DNA of 64,000 nt. Source: Comamonadaceae bacterium. Lineage in GTDB: Bacteria > Pseudomonadota > Gammaproteobacteria > Burkholderiales > Burkholderiaceae_C. Under the pieces are notes generated by a model. It was not told the origin of the DNA, ran no database searches, and worked only from the letters and a program-made list of their open reading frames with translations. The position numbers were made by a program, and so were the translations under genes. Positions 20,501 to 28,305 of this stretch are shown here, piece by piece. Positions within the stretch are counted from its first letter, which is position 1, and the number at the start of each line of letters is the position of its first letter. The stretch spans positions 1-64,000 of the forward strand of contig QZKF01000006.1 of the NCBI GenBank assembly GCA_003599455.1. Reading direction: 5' to 3'.

Positions 20501-20531
20501 AAAAGGGCCGCCACCCGGAGGTGCGGCCCTT
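20501..20531 (-). terminator. Probable terminator of the formate dehydrogenase operon
   Basis: On the minus strand AAGGGCCGCAC pairs with GTGGCGGCCCTT (one bulge), followed by TTTT. It lies between the last small gene of the operon and fdhD. The T-tract is short, so read-through into fdhD is likely. Confidence 0.55.
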
Positions 20532-20572
20532 GGGGCTGGGCTGGCAAGGGTTATCCACCCTCGCCTGCAGGT

Positions 20573-20971
20573 TCATTTTTTGGCTGGCGTCGCGGCGCCG
20601 GCCGGCGCCTGCTTGCTGGGCGGGCTGACCGCCGTGGCCGCAGGCGAATGTGCGCCAGCGGCTTCGGCGGGCTTGGGCGTCACCGCCGCCACGTAGGTGA
20701 ACGGGCCGGGGTCGGCGCACGCGGGCGCGTTGGCCGCGGCGGGCTTGACCGGCTTGCCAGTGGCCGCAGCGGTCTTGAAGTGGTTGCTCGCCGCGCGGTC
20801 CATCGACACGCACAGCTTGTAGCTGTCGACCTTGGCGGCCCAGGCGGTCTTGGCGGCGGTTTCGGCGGCCTTGGCCTTGGCCTCGTCGGTCGGGGCGGGT
20901 GGGGCCGGCAGCTTGGCGTGGGCCGATGCGGCCACCAGCAGGGCTGCCATGCACAGGAGGGAGCGTTTCAT
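20573..20971 (-). CDS. Small exported protein of unknown function in the formate dehydrogenase operon
   Basis: A 132-residue protein with a Sec signal peptide (MKRSLLCMAALLVAASAHA). The mature part starts with an Ala/Lys-rich helical stretch, has two cysteines (KLCVSMDRAASNHF and NAPACADPGPFTY) that might form a disulfide, and ends in an Ala/Pro-rich tail. I do not recognise the family. It starts 37 bases after the gamma-subunit stop and is followed by a terminator-like hairpin, so it is the last gene of the operon. A role in assembly or electron transfer is only a guess. Confidence 0.7.
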   Translation of the reverse strand: MKRSLLCMAALLVAASAHAKLPAPPAPTDEAKAKAAETAAKTAWAAKVDSYKLCVSMDRAASNHFKTAAATGKPVKPAAANAPACADPGPFTYVAAVTPKPAEAAGAHSPAATAVSPPSKQAPAGAATPAKK

Positions 20972-21008
20972 GGGGTTCTTCCTTGTCTCGTGTCGTGTCG
21001 GGGAACGC

Positions 21009-22235
21009 TCAGGCCTTGGCGGCGCGCGTGGCGTCGCCTGCACCCGCCGCACCGGTGGCGCTGCGCTGGGCGGGGATCTTGCCGGCCTTGATGTCGTCGT
21101 ACCAGAGTTCGTGGTGTTCCCGGGCCCAGGTCTCGTCCACGTAGCCGGTCTTCATGGCCTTGTAGGCGCCTTCCATGCCGACCGTGCCCATGTAGATGTG
21201 GCCCATGAACAGCGCCATCATCAGCACCGCGGCGCTGGCATGGATCATGTGGGCGACCTGCATGTTGCCGCGCGTGTACTCCACCGCGGGAACGATCTTG
21301 TCGAGGAACAGACCCGAGCCGACCACGATCAGGCCGAACAGGAACACGCCGGCCCAGAACAGCACCTTCTCGCCGGCGTTGAAGCGGTGCGAGGGCACCT
21401 CATGGCCACCGAACAGGCCACCACCCTTGAGCAGCCAGGTGATGTCTTCCTTGCTTGGCAGGTTGTCCTTCACGAAGGTCAGGATCACGATCACCAGCGA
21501 GACCGCGAACAGCGGGCCGGCGAAGTTGTGCATGTTCTTGAGCGCGTAGGTCAGCCAGCCGAACAGCGTGCTGCCCATCACGGGCAGCAGGAAGAACTTG
21601 CCGAAGGCCATGACGATGCCCGAGACCGCCAGGATCACGAAGGCGATCGCGTTGACCCAGTGCGCCGCGCGCTCGACATAGGTGAAGCGCTCGATCACGC
21701 GGCCGGTCTCGACACCGTGCAGCCGGATGGTGCCCTTGCCGAAGTAGAACAGCGCGATCGCCACACCGGCGATCAGCAGCAGCGAACCGCCATAGGGAAT
21801 GATCCAGTCGTTGCGCACCTGGCGCCAGGCTTCACCCGCGTTGGTGAGGCTGGAGCCGGGGTACTGCACGAAGCCCTGGATCATGTTGCCGGATTCCGGG
21901 TACGGCAGGCTGGAATAGCCGGTCACGCCCTTGCCCACGTCGCGCCACATGGGCGCGTTGTTGCCGGGCTGCACCTTGCCACGCTCGGCGTTGGTCTGCT
22001 CGCCGTACTTGGGATCGGTGCTCGCGTCCGGGGCGATCTCGAAGATGTTGGCGCTGCGGATGCCACCGGCCTGGGCCGGTGCCGCGGCGCCGGCGGCGGG
22101 CGCGGGGTCGTCCTGCGCTGGCGTCACCTTCAGGGCCTGGGCGCTGGCCACACCGGCGCTGAGCGCCAGCAGGGCCGCCGACCAGAAGACGGGCGAGGTC
22201 AGGCGGCGCAAGCCGTGTGTCAAAAGCCTGTGCAT
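21009..22235 (-). CDS. Formate dehydrogenase gamma subunit (cytochrome b556), N-terminally extended
   Basis: The membrane anchor passes electrons from the iron-sulfur subunit to quinone. The C-terminal half has four membrane segments with candidate haem histidines in ERAAHWVNAIAF, KNMHNFAGPLFA and MQVAHMIHASAAV, as in FdoI/FdnI. The protein has 408 residues against about 210 for FdoI. The extra N-terminal 130 residues begin with a signal-peptide-like segment (VFWSAALLALSAGVASAQA) and a hydrophilic periplasmic stretch with a Pro/Ala-rich part. Similar long forms occur in other betaproteobacteria, so this is probably not an artefact. Confidence 0.93.
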   Translation of the reverse strand: MHRLLTHGLRRLTSPVFWSAALLALSAGVASAQALKVTPAQDDPAPAAGAAAPAQAGGIRSANIFEIAPDASTDPKYGEQTNAERGKVQPGNNAPMWRDVGKGVTGYSSLPYPESGNMIQGFVQYPGSSLTNAGEAWRQVRNDWIIPYGGSLLLIAGVAIALFYFGKGTIRLHGVETGRVIERFTYVERAAHWVNAIAFVILAVSGIVMAFGKFFLLPVMGSTLFGWLTYALKNMHNFAGPLFAVSLVIVILTFVKDNLPSKEDITWLLKGGGLFGGHEVPSHRFNAGEKVLFWAGVFLFGLIVVGSGLFLDKIVPAVEYTRGNMQVAHMIHASAAVLMMALFMGHIYMGTVGMEGAYKAMKTGYVDETWAREHHELWYDDIKAGKIPAQRSATGAAGAGDATRAAKA

Positions 22236-22246
22236 AGGGCGCCTTC

Positions 22247-22495
22247 TTATTTGGTCATGCGGGTGTAGTCGTTCTGCCCATACTGGGCACGCGACTTGAG
22301 CTGCTGCTCCCAGCTGGTCTTGTCACCGGGCTTCCAGCCCGATTGCGCATACTGGCTGCTGCCCACGCCCTGGAAGGACGCGCCGTCCTGCTTGACGCCG
22401 GCGCCGGTCATTTCCTGGGGCTTGTCGCCACAGGCGGAGAGGGCCAGCAGCGCGGCGGCGATGGCGGTGGAGAGGGTCAGGCGTTGGATCATCAT
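22247..22495 (-). CDS. Small lipoprotein of unknown function in the formate dehydrogenase operon
   Basis: An 82-residue protein with a lipoprotein signal peptide and lipobox LSAC (IAAALLALSACGDKPQE). The mature part is short, polar and Gly/Gln/Ser-rich, ending QYGQNDYTRMTK. Its ATG overlaps the stop of the beta-subunit gene (ATGA) and the gamma gene follows within 11 bases, so it is translated as part of the operon. Family not recognised; a structural role at the membrane next to the enzyme is possible but unproven. Confidence 0.8.
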   Translation of the reverse strand: MMIQRLTLSTAIAAALLALSACGDKPQEMTGAGVKQDGASFQGVGSSQYAQSGWKPGDKTSWEQQLKSRAQYGQNDYTRMTK

Positions 22496-23094
22496 GACTT
22501 GGTCCCTTGTGCGGTGCCGTAGGCGGTGCCCCAGCCCCAGACTTCAGCGCCCTTGCCGCGCTGCAGCACGCGGTTGCGGAAGATGTCGGCCACGACGTCG
22601 CCGTCGCCGGCGAGCAGGGCTTTGGTCGAGCACATTTCGGCGCAGGCCGGCAGCTTGCCTTCGGCCAGGCGGTTGCGGCCGTACTTCTCGAACTCGTCCT
22701 GGCTGCCGTGGGCCTCGGGGCCGCCGGCGCAGAAGGTGCACTTGTCCATCTTGCCGCGCACGCCGAAGGTGCCCTGCGAAGGGAACTGTGGTGCGCCGAA
22801 CGGGCAGGCGTAGGAGCAGTAGCCGCAGCCGATGCAGACGTCCTTGTCGTGCAGCACCACGCCTTCGTCGGTGCGGTAGAAGCAGTTGACCGGGCAGACC
22901 GCCATGCAGGGTGCATCGCTGCAGTGCATGCAGGCCACCGAGATCGACTTCTCGCCGGGCACGCCGTCGTTGAGCGTGACCACGCGGCGGCGGTTCACGC
23001 CCCAGGGCACTTCGTGTTCGTTCTTGCAGGCGGTGACGCAGCCGTTGCATTCGATGCAGCGCTCTGCATCACAGATGAATTTCATTCTTGCCAT
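22492..23094 (-). CDS. Formate dehydrogenase beta subunit (four [4Fe-4S] ferredoxin)
   Basis: A 200-residue electron-transfer subunit. Cysteine motifs for four [4Fe-4S] clusters are visible: CIECNGCVTACKNEH, CMHCSDAPCMAVCP, CIGCGYCSYACP and the pair CTFC with CAEMCSTKAL. It has no C-terminal membrane helix, unlike E. coli FdnH/FdoH, so it resembles the FdhB3 type. It carries electrons from the molybdenum subunit to the cytochrome b anchor. The gene follows the alpha gene by 27 bases and overlaps the next lipoprotein gene by 4 bases. Confidence 0.94.
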   Translation of the reverse strand: MARMKFICDAERCIECNGCVTACKNEHEVPWGVNRRRVVTLNDGVPGEKSISVACMHCSDAPCMAVCPVNCFYRTDEGVVLHDKDVCIGCGYCSYACPFGAPQFPSQGTFGVRGKMDKCTFCAGGPEAHGSQDEFEKYGRNRLAEGKLPACAEMCSTKALLAGDGDVVADIFRNRVLQRGKGAEVWGWGTAYGTAQGTKS

Positions 23095-23121
23095 GTGGTT
23101 CTCCTGTGCGGGCGGCTGCGG

Positions 23122-26085
23122 TTACGCACGCTCCACGTTGCAGATGGTGGTCTTGGTTTCCTGCATCATCGTGACGATGTCGTAGCCGTAGGTGGTGGCG
23201 GTGTTGACGGCCTCGCCGCGCACCACGGGGAAGGCGCCATCCGGGTAGTAGGGCTTCATGTCCTCGCCCTGCCAGCGGCCGGAGAAGTGGAACGGCAGGA
23301 ACACCGTGTCGGGTCCCACGCGCTCGGTCACCAGCGCCTGCACATTCAGGCGCGCACCGGTCGGCGAGCTCACCCACACGCGTTCGCCGTTGCGGATGCC
23401 GCGCGCCGTGGCCGTGGCCGGGTTGATCTCGACAAACATCTCCTGCTGCAGCTCGGCCAGCCAGGGGTTGGAACGGGTTTCCTCGCCACCGCCCTCGTAC
23501 TCGACCAGGCGGCCGGAGGTCATGATCAGCGGGAATTTCTCGTGCATCTTGTCGTCGATGTTCTTCTTCTGCAGCGACTTGTACAGGATGGGCAGGCGCC
23601 AGCGGGTCTTCTGGTCGTCGTGGCTGGGGTACTTGGCCACCAGGTCGGGGCGGATGCCGTAGATCGGCTCGCGGTGCTGCGGGATTGCGTCGGGGAAGTT
23701 CCACACCACGGCACGGGCCTTGGCGTTGCCGAACGGGTGGCAACCGTGGGCCATGGCCACGCGGATGATGGAGCCGGTCGGGTCGGTCTTCCAGTTCTTG
23801 CCCTCGGCGGCCTTCTGCTCGGCCTCGCTCAGGTCGGCCCACCAGCCCAGCTTCTTGAGCAGCACATGGTCGAACTCGGGGTAGCCGGTCGTGATCTCGG
23901 CGCCCACCGAGTGCGAGCCGTCTTCGGCCAGCAGACTCTTGCCTTCGCGCTCCACGCCGAAGTTGGCGCGGAAGTTGCCGCCGCCGTCCATGACGTGCTT
24001 GGAGGTGTCGTACAGGTTGGGTGAGCCGGGGTGCTTGATCTGCGGCGTGCCGTAGCAGGGCCAGGGCAGACCGAAGTAGTCACCGGTCATGTCGTAGCCG
24101 GTCTCCTTGTCCACCACCTTGCCCTTGGCCTTGAGCGTCTTCACGTCGAAGGCGTTCATGTTGCGCATGTGGGCCTTGAGGCGTTCCGGGCTCTGACCGG
24201 TGTAGCCAATCGTCCAGACCGACTTGTTGATCTCGCGCAGGATGTCCTCGGGCACGGGCTCGTCCATGCCCTTGACCTTCTGCATCTTGTAGTTCTTGCT
24301 GAGCTCGGTGGCGAAGCCGAGTTTTTCAGCGAACTGGTGCATGATCATGTGGTCGCTGCGGCTCTCCCACAGCGGCTCGATGACCTTCTCGCGCCACTGG
24401 ATCGAGCGGTTGGACGCGGTGACCGAGCCACTGGTCTCGAACTGCGTGGCCGCCGGCAGCAGGTACACCGCGCGGTTGGGGTTGAGGTCTTCGGGCTTGC
24501 CGGGCATGGCCGCCATCGAGGCCGTGGCCGAGGGGTACGGGTCCACCACCACCAGCAGGTCCAGCTTGTCCATCGCGCGCTTCATCTCCAGACCGCGGGT
24601 CTGCGAGTTGGGCGCATGGCCCCAGAAGAACACGCCGCGCAGGTTCGGGCCCTGGTCGATCAGTTCGTTGTTCTCGAGCACGCCGTCGATCCAGCGCGAG
24701 ACGGTGATGCCGGGCTTCTCCATCGTGCCTTCGGCGTACTGCTTCTTGATCCACTCGTAGTCCACGCCCCAGGTGGCGGCGAAGTGTTTCCACGAGCCTG
24801 CGGCCAGGCCGTAGTAGCCGGGCAGCGAGTCGGGGTTGGGGCCGACGTCGGTCGCGCCCTGCACGTTGTCGTGGCCGCGGAAGATGTTGGTGCCACCACC
24901 GCTCTTGCCCACGTTGCCCAGCGCCAGCTGCAGGATGCACGAGGCGCGCACCATGGCGTTGCCGATGGTGTGCTGCGTCTGGCCCATGCACCACACGATG
25001 GTGCTGGGGCGGTTCTTGGCGATCATTTCGGCGATCTTGGTCAGCGTCGCTTCGTTCACGCCGCAGGCCTCTTCCACCGCGGCGGGCGTCCACTTGGCCA
25101 TCACGTCGGCCTTGACGGCTTCCATGCCGTAGACGCGGTCGTTGATGTACTGCTTGTCTTCCCAGCCGTTCTTGAAAATGATGTGCAGCAGGCCGAACAG
25201 GAAGGGGATGTCGGTGCCGGAGCGGATGCGCACGTACTCGTCGGCCTTGGCCGCGGTGCGGGTGAAGCGCGGGTCGACCACGATCATCTTGCAGCCGTTT
25301 TCCTTGGCGTGCAGCATGTGCAGCAGCGACACCGGGTGCGCTTCAGCGGCGTTGGAGCCGATGTACAACGCGCACTTGCTGTTCTGCATGTCGTTGTACG
25401 AGTTGGTCATGGCGCCATAACCCCAGGTGTTCGCGACGCCCGCCACCGTGGTGGAGTGGCAGATGCGCGCCTGGTGGTCGCAGTTGTTGGTGCCCCAGAA
25501 GCTCACGAACTTGCGCATCAGGTACGCCTGTTCGTTGTTGTGCTTGGACGAACCGACGAAATACACCGAGTCGGGGCCGCTGGCTTCGCGCAGCGATTTC
25601 ATCTTCGCGGTGATCTCTTCCAGCGCGGTGTCCCAGCTGATGCGCTGGTACTTGCCGTTGACCAGCTTCATCGGGTAGCGCAGGCGGTACTCGCCGTGGC
25701 CGTGTTCGCGCAGGGCGGCGCCCTTGGCGCAGTGGGCGCCGAGGTTGATGGGGGAGTCGAACACCGGCTCCTGGCGCACCCAGACGCCGTTTTCCACGAT
25801 CGCGTCGGTCGCGCAGCCCACCGAGCAGTGGGTGCAGACGGTGCGCTTGACTTCGATCTTGCCGGTGCCGTCGATGGACTTGCCTTCGGCGGCCCTGGCT
25901 TTCTTGACCAGGGTGAGCTGGGTGGCCGCGAGGCCGACACCCACGCCCAGGCCCGAGCGGCGCAGGAAGGCGCGGCGGTCCATGGTGGGCAGGGCGGACG
26001 ACAGGCCGCGCTGCAGGTTGTGCACGAAGCCGGAGGCGGCGCGCGCGACGTGTGCACCCGGGGAGGATTTTTTGGTCAGCAACAT
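23122..26085 (-). CDS. Formate dehydrogenase alpha subunit (molybdenum, Tat-exported)
   Basis: The catalytic subunit oxidises formate to CO2. It has 987 residues. A twin-arginine motif (DRRAFLRRSGLGVGVG) begins about 35 residues in, later than usual, and targets the folded protein to the periplasm. CTHCSVGC plus a downstream cysteine (GAHCAKGA) bind a [4Fe-4S] cluster. Cys209 in QARICHSTTVAG takes the place of selenocysteine of E. coli FdnG/FdoG and is followed by the catalytic His210. The C-terminal part is the molybdopterin-binding domain. The start is ATG 26085, 17 bases after the Tat-protein stop; a 453-base upstream extension of the frame is not family-like. Confidence 0.95.
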   Translation of the reverse strand: MLLTKKSSPGAHVARAASGFVHNLQRGLSSALPTMDRRAFLRRSGLGVGVGLAATQLTLVKKARAAEGKSIDGTGKIEVKRTVCTHCSVGCATDAIVENGVWVRQEPVFDSPINLGAHCAKGAALREHGHGEYRLRYPMKLVNGKYQRISWDTALEEITAKMKSLREASGPDSVYFVGSSKHNNEQAYLMRKFVSFWGTNNCDHQARICHSTTVAGVANTWGYGAMTNSYNDMQNSKCALYIGSNAAEAHPVSLLHMLHAKENGCKMIVVDPRFTRTAAKADEYVRIRSGTDIPFLFGLLHIIFKNGWEDKQYINDRVYGMEAVKADVMAKWTPAAVEEACGVNEATLTKIAEMIAKNRPSTIVWCMGQTQHTIGNAMVRASCILQLALGNVGKSGGGTNIFRGHDNVQGATDVGPNPDSLPGYYGLAAGSWKHFAATWGVDYEWIKKQYAEGTMEKPGITVSRWIDGVLENNELIDQGPNLRGVFFWGHAPNSQTRGLEMKRAMDKLDLLVVVDPYPSATASMAAMPGKPEDLNPNRAVYLLPAATQFETSGSVTASNRSIQWREKVIEPLWESRSDHMIMHQFAEKLGFATELSKNYKMQKVKGMDEPVPEDILREINKSVWTIGYTGQSPERLKAHMRNMNAFDVKTLKAKGKVVDKETGYDMTGDYFGLPWPCYGTPQIKHPGSPNLYDTSKHVMDGGGNFRANFGVEREGKSLLAEDGSHSVGAEITTGYPEFDHVLLKKLGWWADLSEAEQKAAEGKNWKTDPTGSIIRVAMAHGCHPFGNAKARAVVWNFPDAIPQHREPIYGIRPDLVAKYPSHDDQKTRWRLPILYKSLQKKNIDDKMHEKFPLIMTSGRLVEYEGGGEETRSNPWLAELQQEMFVEINPATATARGIRNGERVWVSSPTGARLNVQALVTERVGPDTVFLPFHFSGRWQGEDMKPYYPDGAFPVVRGEAVNTATTYGYDIVTMMQETKTTICNVERA

Positions 26086-26102
26086 GGGGGGCTCCTGTTC
26101 GC

Positions 26103-26333
26103 TCAGATGCGCGTGGTCTGGTAGTACTGCTTGACGTGCTCGCTCAGGCTGTAGCCGCCGCCCTTGGTGGGCGCGGGCCTGGGCTCGACGGCAGCGGTCT
26201 CTTCGGGCGACACGCGGGGGATCAGCGTGGCCGCGGCGGCCAGGGCACCCACGGTGGACGCACCGGCAAACAGGGTGCGGCGGTTCAGGCTCGGACGGCC
26301 TTCTTCGGGCGTGGATCGTGGGGACTTGTTCAT
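26103..26333 (-). CDS. Formate dehydrogenase region Tat-signal protein
   Basis: A 76-residue protein with a twin-arginine signal (LNRRTLFAGASTVGALAAAA) and a short Pro/Glu-rich mature part ending HVKQYYQTTRI. It fits the small family known as the formate dehydrogenase region TAT target (TIGR02811), always found beside this type of enzyme; its function is not known. It is the first gene of the operon. AGGAG precedes the ATG at 26333. The frame extends 33 bases upstream, but the ribosome site supports this start. Confidence 0.85.
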   Translation of the reverse strand: MNKSPRSTPEEGRPSLNRRTLFAGASTVGALAAAATLIPRVSPEETAAVEPRPAPTKGGGYSLSEHVKQYYQTTRI

Positions 26334-26514
26334 GCATGTCTCCTGGTTGAACAGGACCCGCAGCACAACGTGCGGGCCTTTTGCATACGTGGAATCTAAC
26401 CGCGCCCGCAGACCCGCGCAAGCGAGGTAACAGCCACTCTGCAGCCTTCACCCCACGGTCACACGACGGCCGCACTTGCGGCGGCGCAACATCGGCATGC
26501 GCTCCCGATTTGAT

Positions 26515-26530
26515 AGCCAGAAGCGTGCCA
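26515..26530 (-). promoter_or_regulatory. Sigma-54 (-24/-12) promoter of the formate dehydrogenase operon
   Basis: The minus strand reads TGGCACG-CTTC-TGGCT. Against the consensus TGGCACG-N4-TTGCW, the -24 part matches 7 of 7 and the -12 part 4 of 5; the GG and GC pairs have the required 10-base spacing. It points into the formate dehydrogenase operon, starting about 170 bases downstream. The divergent gene encodes an activator with the GAFTGA loop needed for sigma-54, which supports the reading. Confidence 0.7.
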
Positions 26531-26700
26531 TAAGCCATTGGTTGTGCTTTCCGTGCGGCCAGGGGGCGTGGTCCACGGGTGCCCTACCCCGCTCCGTACC
26601 CGAGGCACCGCGTCCTTGCCTCCCGGCACGTGCGGCACCGCTAAGGGATAACCCCATCCCACAAAAGATGCACCACCGCGAGGCCGCGCCAAACTGTCCG

Positions 26701-26735
26701 GTCGCTTTGCGACAACTTGTCGCGCTGGCGGTCGC
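26701..26735. promoter_or_regulatory. Probable upstream activator site (GTCGC/GCGAC half-sites)
   Basis: GCGACAA-C-TTGTCGC at 26709-26723 is a perfect 15-bp inverted repeat. It overlaps a second one, GTCGC-TTT-GCGAC (26701-26713), and a further GTCGC lies at 26731-26735. The centre is about 190 bp upstream of the sigma-54 -24 box, a normal enhancer distance, and about 90 bp upstream of the activator gene. Binding by that activator is inferred. Confidence 0.55.
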
Positions 26736-26799
26736 GGCAACACCCGGCGAGCGCCTCGGGAATGGGCGAATACCCAAGTGAATCCGTAGGCTTACTCCG

Positions 26800-26805
26800 T
26801 AGAAT
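26800..26805 (+). promoter_or_regulatory. -10-like TAGAAT before the activator gene
   Basis: TAGAAT is followed by 8 bases and the GTG start of the sigma-54 activator gene. No Shine-Dalgarno is seen, so the transcript may be leaderless or nearly so. No convincing -35 is visible. Confidence 0.35.
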
Positions 26806-26813
26806 GCCCGCGG

Positions 26814-28199
<1,386 letters not shown>

Positions 28200-28202
28200 A
28201 GA

Positions 28203-28285
28203 CACCCCCGCCGCGCTTCGCGCGACCCCCTCAAGGGGACGACGCCTGCGGCCCGGCAAAGCCGGTTCCGCGGCGCCTCTGGTCC
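28203..28285 (+). repeat. Dispersed intergenic repeat, copy 1
   Basis: A GC-rich, partly palindromic element made of CCCCCG, CGCGC pairs, CCCCTcaAGGGG and the core CCCGGCAAAGCCGGTTCCG followed by CGGCGCC. The same order of blocks, inverted, occurs at 36018-36100, and the distal core recurs at 56158-56200. It fills most of the gap between the activator and kinase genes. Confidence 0.75.
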
Positions 28286-28305
28286 GTGCATCACTTCTCG
28301 CGGCG

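Larger units (their letters stand above)
26334..26813. other. Divergent regulatory region of the formate dehydrogenase operon
   Basis: A 480-bp gap between the formate dehydrogenase operon (minus) and a sigma-54-type activator gene (plus), by far the longest non-coding stretch in the window. It contains a minus-strand sigma-54 promoter match at 26515-26530, a cluster of GTCGC/GCGAC half-sites at 26701-26735 and a -10-like hexamer before the activator gene. The 170 bases between the promoter and the first gene form a long leader in which no clear structure was recognised. No reading frame here looks like a gene. Confidence 0.75.

Noticed and set aside
26720..26735. TGGCGG...GCAAC on the plus strand as a sigma-54 promoter toward the activator gene
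   Set aside because: The -12 GC pair is not at the required spacing and the -24 part deviates from consensus.
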